Shown here piece by piece: positions 38,251 to 46,475 of a stretch of 64,000 nucleotides of DNA. The position numbers and the translations under genes are program-made. The DNA is from Stenotrophomonas rhizophila. Lineage in GTDB: Bacteria > Pseudomonadota > Gammaproteobacteria > Xanthomonadales > Xanthomonadaceae. The notes beneath the pieces were generated by a model that saw only the letters and a program-made list of their open reading frames with translations, ran no database searches and was not told the origin of the DNA. Position 1 is the stretch's first letter, and every line of letters starts with the position of its first letter. The DNA is taken from NCBI RefSeq assembly GCF_003751305.1, contig NZ_RJKV01000001.1, forward strand, positions 62,001 to 126,000, written 5' to 3'.

Positions 38251-39141
38251 ATGCAGATTCTCGTCACCGGTGGCACCGGCTTCATCGGGCGCAGCCTGTG
38301 CACGCGCCTGCTGGCCGAGGGCCATGACCCCATCGTCCTGACCCGGCGGCCCGGCCGGAACCCGCAGCCGGGCGTGCGCAGCGTTGCAGCGCTGGAGGAG
38401 GTCGGGCCGGTCCAGGCGGTGGTCAACCTGGCCGGCGAGCCGTTGATGGATGGCCGCTGGACCGATGAACGCAAGCAGGCGTTGCGCGATTCCCGGATCG
38501 GCACCACGCAGGCGCTGCTGGCCTGGATGGCCGCGTTGCCTGAACGCCCCCAGGTGCTGGTGTCCGGCTCGGCGATCGGCTGGTACGGCCCGCGCGACAG
38601 CGCGCCGTTGGATGAGACGGCCTCCCCGGGGCACGACTTCGCGGCGATGCTGTGCCGGCACTGGGAGGCCGAGGCGCTCAAGGCCGAGGACCTCGGCGTG
38701 CGCACCTGCGTGCTGCGGACCGGCATCGTGCTCGAACGTGAGGGCGGCGCACTGCAGAAGATGCTGCCGCCGTTCCGGATGGGGCTCGGCGGGCCGATGG
38801 GCGATGGTCGGCAGTGGATGAGCTGGATCCATCGCGAGGACCTGGTCGGGATGATTCTGTGGCTGCTCACTCGCGATCAGGCACGCGGCGCCTACAACGG
38901 CACGGCGCCCGGCACGGTTACCAACCGCACCTTCGCCACCACGCTGGGCGAGGTGCTGCATCGTCCTGCACGGCTGACCACTCCGGCGTTCGCGTTGAAG
39001 CTGGGCTTCGGGGAAATGAGCGGGCTGCTGCTGACCGGGCAGAACGTTCAGCCGGCGCACGCATTGGCCGAGGGGTTTGTCTTCCAGTATCCATCGCTGG
39101 CGGCGGCCTTGCAGGCCATCGTGGGCGCGCCGGATCGCTGA
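38251..39141 (+). CDS. TIGR01777-type NAD(P)-binding epimerase family protein (YfcH-like)
   Basis: The 296 residues form an extended short-chain dehydrogenase/epimerase. The cofactor loop is LVTGGTGFIGRSLCTRLL near the N-terminus, followed by VVNLAGEPLMDGRWT, VSGSAIGWYGPR (S and Y of the active site), TGIVLEREGGALQKMLPPFRMGLGGPMGDG and MSWIHREDLVGMI. A C-terminal DUF1731-type segment (LTTPAFALKLGFGEMSGLLLTGQNVQP) completes the family. In E. coli this family is YfcH; the substrate is unknown. It is divergent from metF. Confidence 0.85.
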   Translation: MQILVTGGTGFIGRSLCTRLLAEGHDPIVLTRRPGRNPQPGVRSVAALEEVGPVQAVVNLAGEPLMDGRWTDERKQALRDSRIGTTQALLAWMAALPERPQVLVSGSAIGWYGPRDSAPLDETASPGHDFAAMLCRHWEAEALKAEDLGVRTCVLRTGIVLEREGGALQKMLPPFRMGLGGPMGDGRQWMSWIHREDLVGMILWLLTRDQARGAYNGTAPGTVTNRTFATTLGEVLHRPARLTTPAFALKLGFGEMSGLLLTGQNVQPAHALAEGFVFQYPSLAAALQAIVGAPDR

Positions 39142-39262
39142 GGCGCGGATGTTGATCCGCCGCTGCCGACCGCTCACTGCCGGTCTGCGGCCGCTGCTCA
39201 TGTAATCGCCCCGGCGGCGACGCCCTGCGGCAGTCTCCATGCTCACCCAGCAGGAGCCTGCC

Positions 39263-40183
39263 ATGTCGACCGTCCGTCCCCGCCGCATCTACTTCATCGC
39301 CCCGTTGGCTGCGCTCGCGCTGACCGCGTGGGCCACCTTGGTCAGTCCGGCCCATGCGGCCACCGGGCGCTTCCAGGATCTGCAGGTCGAGGTGATCGGC
39401 AGCGGCCGGCCGGTGCTGATGATCCCGGGCCTCAACAGCGGTGCCGACGTCTGGCGCGAGACCTGCGCCGCGCTGCAGCCGCAGGTGCAATGCCACCTGA
39501 TCCAGCTGCCGGGCTTTGCCGGTGCGCCTGCGGTGGCCAGCGATGACTTTCTGAGCGCCATGCGCGATCGCCTGCTGGCCTACAGCGCGGACCGCAAGCT
39601 CGATCATCCGGCTGTGATCGGCCACAGCCTCGGTGGCGTGCTGGCGCTGCAGATGGCGATCGCGGCGCCGCAGAAGATCGGGCCACTGGTGATCGTTGAT
39701 GCCCTGCCGTACTTCGGCGCGGTCCAGAATCCGGCCGCGACACCGGCCACGCTCAAGCCGATGGCCGAGCACATGCGGGCCGGCATGCTCGCCGCCGACG
39801 CCGAGCAGTACGCGGCGCAGACCGACGCCGCGGTTGCCAACATGGCGCACGCCCCCGAGCATGTGGCGACCTTGAAGCAGTGGGGACGCGACAGTGACCG
39901 TGCCACCACTGCCAACGCGATGTATTCGATGACCATCACCGACCTGCGCCAGTCGATCGCCGGCATCACAGCCCCGGTGCTGGTGCTGGGCGCGTGGGCG
40001 GCCTATCAGCCGTTCGGTGCGACCGAGGCCAGTACGCGGCAGGTATTCGCCACGCAGTACGCCGCGCTGCCCGGTGTGCGGATCGAGATGAGCCGCGCCG
40101 GCTACCACTTCCTGATGTGGGATGATCCGCGCTGGCTGCAGACGCAGATCCGGGGCTTCCTTGATCTGCCTGCAGCGCCCTGA
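39263..40183 (+). CDS. Exported alpha/beta hydrolase
   Basis: The 306 residues start with a signal-like segment (RIYFIAPLAALALTAWATLVSPAHA) and contain an alpha/beta hydrolase core. The oxyanion region is VLMIPGLNSGADVW, the nucleophile elbow GHSLGGVL, the acid likely in VLVLGAWAAYQ and the histidine in GYHFLMWDDP. Together these give a plausible Ser-Asp-His triad. The substrate cannot be inferred. I chose the ATG at 39263 because AGGAG lies six bases upstream; an ATG at 39239 is also in frame. It is followed 11-20 bases later by the sensor kinase gene, possibly the same transcript. Confidence 0.75.
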   Translation: MSTVRPRRIYFIAPLAALALTAWATLVSPAHAATGRFQDLQVEVIGSGRPVLMIPGLNSGADVWRETCAALQPQVQCHLIQLPGFAGAPAVASDDFLSAMRDRLLAYSADRKLDHPAVIGHSLGGVLALQMAIAAPQKIGPLVIVDALPYFGAVQNPAATPATLKPMAEHMRAGMLAADAEQYAAQTDAAVANMAHAPEHVATLKQWGRDSDRATTANAMYSMTITDLRQSIAGITAPVLVLGAWAAYQPFGATEASTRQVFATQYAALPGVRIEMSRAGYHFLMWDDPRWLQTQIRGFLDLPAAP

Positions 40184-40203
40184 TCGAGACCGGCGTGGAG
40201 ACG

Positions 40204-41274
40204 ATGAGCGAGAAGCGGGCAGCACGCGATTCCGGTTTCTGGTGGCGCAACAGCGCGGTGTGGTTGGCCTACCTCGGCGTGAGCCTGCTGCTCGGGTTCA
40301 CCTACGGCGGGCACTGGTCCGGCATTGTCCTGATCTCTGCGATGGTGTCGCTTTCCCTGTGGGTGGGCAGCGCGTTCATCCGCGGCTATGCGTTGCGGCA
40401 TGACTGGTTGCAGCGCGATCTGCTGGGATTGACGTGGCGACTGCTGCTCGCGGTGGTGATCGTGGCGGCGGCCGCCCAGGTGCTCACTGCTGCCGCGCTG
40501 TTGCCCGCGTTGGCCTGGGACTGGGTGCAGCTGCCGGGACAGCGTGCGAACTATCGCCCGGCCGCTGTCTTCGGCTACTGGTTCAATACCGCCATCGTGC
40601 TGAGCGTGTGGTGCGCGCTGTGGACCGGCCGCCGCGCGCTGCAGCGTGCGCGCCACAGCGAGATGGCGCAGCTGCGCGCCGAAGCGCAGCGGGCGACGCT
40701 GGAGCACCAGGCACTGCGTGCGCGGCTCAATCCCCACTTCGTGTTCAATGCGCTCAATAACCTGCGTGCGCTGATCAATGAAGACCCGGCGCGTGCACGC
40801 GACATGGTCACCCATCTGTCCAGCACGCTGCGCCACGCCCTGGTGCATACCGACGGGGGCTGGGTCACCCTGGCCGAGGAGTGGCGCGTGGTACAGGACT
40901 ACCTGGCGGTGGAAGCGATCCACTACGAAGACCGCCTGCGGGTGCACACCGACATCGATCCGGTCGCGCTGTCCGCGCGGCTGCCGCCGATGGCGCTGCA
41001 GCTGCTGGTGGAGAACGCGATCAAGCATGGCATCGCGGTGCACCCCGGCGGCGGTGAGCTGACGATCCGCGTGCGCCTCGATGGTGGCTGGCTGCGGGTG
41101 GAGGTGGACAATCCCGCCGTGCACGACGCCAGCAGCGAAGGCCATGGCATCGGGCTGGCCTATCTGCGGGCGCAATTGGGCATCGACACGCCGCCCTCTT
41201 CATCCAGCCGGGGCACGTTCCGGCTGGAGCGACAGGGCGAGCGCATGCTGGCCCGCCTGGAGGTGCAGCAATGA
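40204..41274 (+). CDS. LytS/AlgZ-type sensor histidine kinase
   Basis: The ~356 residues have four hydrophobic segments in the first ~140 residues (AVWLAYLGVSLLLGFTY, IVLISAMVSLSLWVG, LLLAVVIVAAAAQVLTAAALL, AVFGYWFNTAIVLSVWCALW). A coiled coil follows, then the HisKA_7TM/LytS-type kinase motif LNPHFVFNALNNLRALI with the phosphoacceptor histidine, and an ATPase domain (LLVENAIKHGI, GHGIGLAYLRAQL). There is no large periplasmic sensor, so it probably senses within or at the membrane. A GTG nine bases upstream (40195) is an alternative start. It overlaps its response regulator by four bases. Confidence 0.86.
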   Translation: MSEKRAARDSGFWWRNSAVWLAYLGVSLLLGFTYGGHWSGIVLISAMVSLSLWVGSAFIRGYALRHDWLQRDLLGLTWRLLLAVVIVAAAAQVLTAAALLPALAWDWVQLPGQRANYRPAAVFGYWFNTAIVLSVWCALWTGRRALQRARHSEMAQLRAEAQRATLEHQALRARLNPHFVFNALNNLRALINEDPARARDMVTHLSSTLRHALVHTDGGWVTLAEEWRVVQDYLAVEAIHYEDRLRVHTDIDPVALSARLPPMALQLLVENAIKHGIAVHPGGGELTIRVRLDGGWLRVEVDNPAVHDASSEGHGIGLAYLRAQLGIDTPPSSSSRGTFRLERQGERMLARLEVQQ

Positions 41275-42011
41275 GTGCTTCACTACGCGTGTTGATCGTG
41301 GACGATGCGCGGCTGGCGCGCAGTGAGCTGCGCACCCTGCTGGCGGCGATCCCGTGGGTGGCGTGTGTCGGCGAGGCCGACGACGTGCCCGCGGCACGCG
41401 AGGCGATCCTGCGCGAGCAGCCCGATCTGGTGTTGCTCGATGTGCAGATGCCCTCGGGCGAGGGCTTCGATGTCCTCGAGGGACTGGAGACGGTGCCGAT
41501 GGTGGTGTTCGTCACCGCCTACGATCAATACGCGGTCCGCGCCTTTGAAACCAACGCGCTCGACTACCTGGTCAAGCCGGTGGAGGCAGGCCGCCTGCAG
41601 GCGGCGCTGGAACGCGGTCGGGAGCGTCTCTCGGCACCGGCCGCCCCCACTGCGGCGGACAGCGTGCGCGATGCGCTGGGCGCCGACGATCAGGTGTTCC
41701 TGCGCGATGGCGAGCGCTGCTGGTTCGTGGCGCTCGGGGAAATCCGCAAGGTCGTGGTCGACGGCAACTACGCGCGGCTGTGGTTCCGCGACCAGAACGC
41801 GGTGCTGGCACGCAGCCTCAGCACGCTGGAGGCACGGCTGTCGCCAGCGCTGTTCTTCCGCGCCAACCGCAATACGCTGGTCAATCTGCGCCGCGTACGT
41901 GCGATCGAGCCGTCCCTCGGCGATGGCTACGACCTGACCCTGGATGATGGCAGCCAGGTGGAGGTCTCGCGGCGGCAGGCCCGCGAGCTGCGTGAGCGGC
42001 TGGCGCTGTAG
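41271..42011 (+). CDS. LytTR-family response regulator
   Basis: The 246 residues have a receiver domain (LRVLIVDDARLARSELRTLL, phosphoacceptor Asp in LVLLDVQMPSGEGFDVL, FVTAYDQYAVRAFETNALDYLVKPVE) and a C-terminal LytTR DNA-binding domain (EIRKVVVDGNYARLWF, LARSLSTLEARL, FFRANRNTLVNLRRV, QVEVSRRQARELRERL). LytTR regulators usually bind direct repeats upstream of cell-surface or virulence genes. The adjacent kinase is the obvious partner. The target genes cannot be told here. Confidence 0.88.
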   Translation: MSASLRVLIVDDARLARSELRTLLAAIPWVACVGEADDVPAAREAILREQPDLVLLDVQMPSGEGFDVLEGLETVPMVVFVTAYDQYAVRAFETNALDYLVKPVEAGRLQAALERGRERLSAPAAPTAADSVRDALGADDQVFLRDGERCWFVALGEIRKVVVDGNYARLWFRDQNAVLARSLSTLEARLSPALFFRANRNTLVNLRRVRAIEPSLGDGYDLTLDDGSQVEVSRRQARELRERLAL

Positions 42012-42065
42012 GGGGCGCGCCGCACACGTTACCCTGTGCGGGATCTCCGCCGCCTGACTGTGCCC

Positions 42066-42623
42066 ATGTCCATCGTCCTCACCGCGTTCGCCCGGCCCCG
42101 CCTGTTCCCGCGCGTGCCGCGCGGCAACACCATTCAGGACTGCAGCGCCGAGCAGTTCGAACAGCACCTCAATACGCACGCGCCGTTCAAGGTGCTCGAT
42201 GGCTACGCGCCCTTCTGCAAACTGCATGTGTACGAAAACTGGACCTCCACGCGCTGCCTGACCGTGCCGATCACCGAGGCCAACCGTCACCAGCTGCGCA
42301 GTGGTTATGAAGCGCGCAACCGCGAGGAGCTGCCGGTGCTGGTGCGCTGGTTCGAAGGGGTCGAATCGCCGCGCGCGAACTACCTGGTGGTGATCCTGTA
42401 CAGCGCCGAGCAGTTGGCCAAAGAGGGCTCACCCATCGATGCGGAGTGGGGCATCGTCGGCTGCATCTACACCGCCGAACCGGAGGAAGTGCCGATGGCC
42501 CCGATCACCATGATGCGCAATGCGCTGGGCGTGGAAGAGGGGGGCTCGGGCGTGCCGCTGGATCGCGAGGCGTATCAGCGCGCCGTGACGTTCTGGGACA
42601 GCAACGCCAACTGGCGGCCCTGA
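42066..42623 (+). CDS. DUF3228 family protein
   Basis: The 185 residues begin MSIVLTAFARPRLFPRVPRGNTIQDCSAEQFEQHLN. Conserved stretches of the DUF3228 family are visible: GYAPFCKLHVYENWT, AEWGIVGCIYTAEPEEVPMAPITMMRNALGVEEGGSG and the C-terminal YQRAVTFWDSNANWRP. It has no signal peptide or membrane segment, so a cytosolic protein is expected. No function is established. The open frame begins 30 bases earlier, but this ATG fits the family. Confidence 0.75.
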   Translation: MSIVLTAFARPRLFPRVPRGNTIQDCSAEQFEQHLNTHAPFKVLDGYAPFCKLHVYENWTSTRCLTVPITEANRHQLRSGYEARNREELPVLVRWFEGVESPRANYLVVILYSAEQLAKEGSPIDAEWGIVGCIYTAEPEEVPMAPITMMRNALGVEEGGSGVPLDREAYQRAVTFWDSNANWRP

Positions 42624-42651
42624 GCGCCCAGGCCCGCTGCACGCCTCCCCT

Positions 42652-42720
42652 GTAGAGCCGCCCCATGGGCGGCTGCACGCGGACCGGGGCGAGACGCAGC
42701 CACGCATCGCGTGGCTCTAC
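42652..42720. repeat. Inverted pair of GTAG-type REP palindromes
   Basis: Two 25-base elements face each other: 42652-42676 (GTAGAGCCGCCCCATGGG...) and 42696-42720, ending GTGGCTCTAC. The two arms share the GTAGAGCC...GGCTGC frame but differ in the central stem, unlike the identical pair at 11334. It lies between convergent genes. Confidence 0.8.
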
Positions 42721-42794
42721 AGGTCTATGAAGCGTCCACCTGGATGCCCATGCGCCGGAGCATCGCGCCAGTGCGATATGCAGCGGCGATGAAA

Positions 42795-43310
42795 TCACGC
42801 ATGCGTTGCGGTTCCCTCCACGGTGGGAACCGCCAGTTTCCACTCCCACCAAGGGTAGTGATACTCGCGGTCGGTGGCCAACCAGTGCGTTGCACAGTCC
42901 ACGCAGGTGACGGCATGCGCCTCGCCCCAGCCGTCCTCGGCTTCCCCCACGGCATCGATGACAACATGCCCGCGCGTGGCTTCCCGACGCGGATCGAAGA
43001 ACGGGTAGTGCGGGTAAAGCGCACACAGGCAGCCGGCCCGGTCCCGCCAGAAGCGCAGCCGGCGCAGGGCGAACTGCAGGTGATGGTTATTGGCGAACAG
43101 GGCGCCACCCAGCGCGATGGGCGCGGTGGCGCGCTCGATCCGTTCGACCCACGGCGAAAGCGCGTCCAGTTCGGCCGGATCACGGAGCTGGGCGATGGCG
43201 CAGGCCGCGCTGTAGATGCGGTCAGGCTCTGACGACAGCAGCGCCTGCAGGTGCTGCGCGCCAGGTCCCTCGGTGGGGGTGGATGGGTCCCGGTTGAAAG
43301 GCAAGCGCAT
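42795..43310 (-). CDS. Uncharacterised protein with HEAT-like helices and a CxxC pair
   Basis: The 171 residues start MRLPFNRDPSTPTEGPGAQ at an ATG overlapping the ybaK stop (TGATG). The N-terminal half is helical (HLQALLSSEPDRIYSAACAIAQL, DPAELDALSPWVERIERAT), resembling one or two HEAT-type repeats. The C-terminal half has CLCALYPHYPFFDPR and CVDCATHW followed by a Trp/Tyr-rich YHYPWWEWKLAVP. The CxxC pair might bind metal. I recognise no family. It probably shares a transcript with ybaK. Confidence 0.65.
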   Translation of the reverse strand: MRLPFNRDPSTPTEGPGAQHLQALLSSEPDRIYSAACAIAQLRDPAELDALSPWVERIERATAPIALGGALFANNHHLQFALRRLRFWRDRAGCLCALYPHYPFFDPRREATRGHVVIDAVGEAEDGWGEAHAVTCVDCATHWLATDREYHYPWWEWKLAVPTVEGTATHA

Positions 43311-43783
43311 CACCGGGCCTTGCCGATGGCGGCATAGCATCCGCCAGTAAGCTGCAGCAGATCGGCCGGTGCCAGCGCCACCTCCAGTCCACGCCGCCCG
43401 GCGCTGACGTGCAGCACGGGCAGCGCCCGTGCGCTGGCATCGAGGAAGGTGCGGTGCTTCTTCTTTTGCCCCAATGGGCTGATGCCGCCGACCAGGTAAC
43501 CGGTCGCGCGCTGCGCCACCTCGGCGTTGGCCATTTCGCATTTCCGGCAGCCGACTGTTGCGGCGAGTGCCTTGAGGTCCAGGGTGCCGCTCACCGGCAC
43601 GATCGCCACCAGCAGCTCGTGCGTCTCGGTGCTTGCCAGCAGCGTCTTGAACACCTGCGCCGGATCCAGCCCGAGCTGCTGCACCGCTTCGCCACCGTAG
43701 GATTCGGCGGCGGCGTCATGGCGATAGGACAGCACGCTGTGCGCGATGCCAGATGTCTTCAGCAGGTTGATGGCCGGGGTCAT
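43310..43783 (-). CDS. ybaK: Cys-tRNA(Pro) deacylase
   Basis: Editing enzyme that hydrolyses Cys-tRNA(Pro) mischarged by prolyl-tRNA synthetase. The 157 residues have the YbaK/ProX fold: HDAAAESYGGEAVQQLGLDPAQVFKTLLAS with the catalytic lysine region, LVAIVPVSGTLDLKALAATVGCRKCEMA, and the specificity loop TGYLVGGISPLGQKKKHRTFLD. GGISPLG is the YbaK signature. It is cotranscribed with the next uncharacterised gene downstream on the minus strand. Confidence 0.92.
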   Translation of the reverse strand: MTPAINLLKTSGIAHSVLSYRHDAAAESYGGEAVQQLGLDPAQVFKTLLASTETHELLVAIVPVSGTLDLKALAATVGCRKCEMANAEVAQRATGYLVGGISPLGQKKKHRTFLDASARALPVLHVSAGRRGLEVALAPADLLQLTGGCYAAIGKAR

Positions 43784-43875
43784 GGCGGCATCCTAGCGCG
43801 GTGCGGACCCGCTGCCTTGACCGAAGCTACTGCGGTCGCTGCGATAATGGCGGCGTTCCCGTCTGGAAAGTTCCC

Positions 43876-44703
43876 ATGCGCCTCTCTGGCCAATTCAACG
43901 CGCTCAGCTTCGATGGTGATGTGGCGCGCGGACCGTATCCCCCTCAGGGGTTTGTGTCGATCGCGGAAGGCGCGCTCGGCAATGGCGATTGTTTCGGGCT
44001 GTATTGGCCGTTGGGGCGCGAGGGAGACGCGCCCTTCGTCTGCGAGATGTTCCATGACGAATGGCGTATGGAACTGCGCCATTCCTCGGTGCAGGTGTTC
44101 TCGCGCTGGCTGGAGCTGAACGAAGGCGAGTATGGCGAGCATGAGGTCGAAGATCCCGGTTCGCCCTCCGAGCGGTTGGAGCAGGCGCGTGCGCAGGTGC
44201 TGGCAGCGGAGGTCGAGCAGGCCATTGAACTGCTGCGCGCAGCCTGCACCGCGTTCCCGGAGCTTCAGCAGGGCTGGGCGCTGCTGGCAAGCCAGTACAT
44301 GCGGCAGGGGCAGCGCGATGCGGCGATCGATGCGGCACGTTCGGCGGTGCTGGCCAACTGGGCGTTTGGCATTCCCGAGGCCGGGGTGCTGCGCATCCTG
44401 CGCGCTGCCCCGGCCAGCACTGACCCGGTGATCGCGATGGTGCAGCGGATGGGCTTCGCGTTCGGCGGCGCCAAGACCAATCCGGATTACGCGCTGATGC
44501 AGGCCTGCATCGATGAATGCTGGGCTGCCGGTGACACCCTGACGGCGCTGCGACTGTCGCAGAACCGCTGCTACGTGCTTGCTGGCGAAACGGTCTCTTT
44601 TCAGGAACGCGAAGGGTTCATGCTGTCGCGCTGGCAAGCGGACTTCGCCGGGCAGTGCCAGGCTGTCCTCAACGACGACCGCAGGGGTTTCAGGCAGGAT
44701 TGA
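43876..44703 (+). CDS. Uncharacterised protein with helical repeats
   Basis: The 275 residues start MRLSGQFNALSFDGDVARG. The first ~80 residues are aromatic and acidic (GDCFGLYWPLGREGDAPFVCEMFHDEWRMELRHSSVQVFSRWLEL) and faintly resemble an SMI1/KNR4-type fold, though without decisive motifs. From about residue 95 there are TPR-like helices (VEQAIELLRAACTAFPELQQGWALLASQYMRQGQRDAAIDAARSAVLAN). No signal peptide. The function is unknown. It is convergent with ahcY, with a shared hairpin between them. Confidence 0.65.
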   Translation: MRLSGQFNALSFDGDVARGPYPPQGFVSIAEGALGNGDCFGLYWPLGREGDAPFVCEMFHDEWRMELRHSSVQVFSRWLELNEGEYGEHEVEDPGSPSERLEQARAQVLAAEVEQAIELLRAACTAFPELQQGWALLASQYMRQGQRDAAIDAARSAVLANWAFGIPEAGVLRILRAAPASTDPVIAMVQRMGFAFGGAKTNPDYALMQACIDECWAAGDTLTALRLSQNRCYVLAGETVSFQEREGFMLSRWQADFAGQCQAVLNDDRRGFRQD

Positions 44704-44717
44704 AGGGCATCGCGCCA

Positions 44718-44754
44718 CAAAAAAAACGGGCGCCTTCCGGCGCCCGTCTGTTTT
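44718..44754. terminator. Bidirectional terminator between the TPR-like gene and ahcY
   Basis: ACGGGCGCC and GGCGCCCGT (44726-44734 and 44739-44747) form a perfect stem with loop TTCC. It has eight A residues on the left and CTGTTTT on the right. It can terminate both converging transcripts and is strongest for ahcY. Confidence 0.9.
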
Positions 44755-44779
44755 CAACGCAACTGGACCGGCATGCCGA

Positions 44780-46225
<1,446 letters not shown>

Positions 46226-46265
46226 TCAAAGCTCCGGTGTAATGACGAGTCGATACTCGTGTTCG

Positions 46266-46350
46266 CCGGGCGCCGTTGGAACCAATCCTGGCCACCGAGC
46301 CTGGCCGCCCCCGGACAAGTCCGGCACGGTCGCAGCGCCCCTCGGTGGAG
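46266..46350 (-). ncRNA. S-adenosylhomocysteine (SAH) riboswitch
   Basis: On the minus strand the leader contains CACCGAGGGGCGCTGCGACC, then CCAGGCTCGGTGG and finally CCAACGGCGCCC. These are the conserved blocks of the SAH aptamer: CACCGAG pairs with CTCGGTG, and GGGCGC pairs with GCGCCC to close the pseudoknot. SAH binding turns on the downstream ahcY in this class. A small hairpin (46245-46260) and a GGAG ribosome site (46235-46231) follow before the ahcY start. Confidence 0.93.
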
Positions 46351-46358
46351 GGTCACCC

Positions 46359-46364
46359 ATTATA
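46359..46364 (-). promoter_or_regulatory. -10 element of ahcY
   Basis: TATAAT on the minus strand, perfectly consensus, lies just upstream of the SAH riboswitch. Transcription would start a few bases before the aptamer. No good -35 hexamer is visible at normal spacing. Confidence 0.6.
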
Positions 46365-46475
46365 TCGCGGCCGGTTGCATTGGCATGAATCGGTCCCTGC
46401 CCCCAACCATCGGCAGGGGGGCGATCGGCGCGCGGCTGTTAAGGTCGGGGGTTCGTATCAGTACAGGCACAGAAC

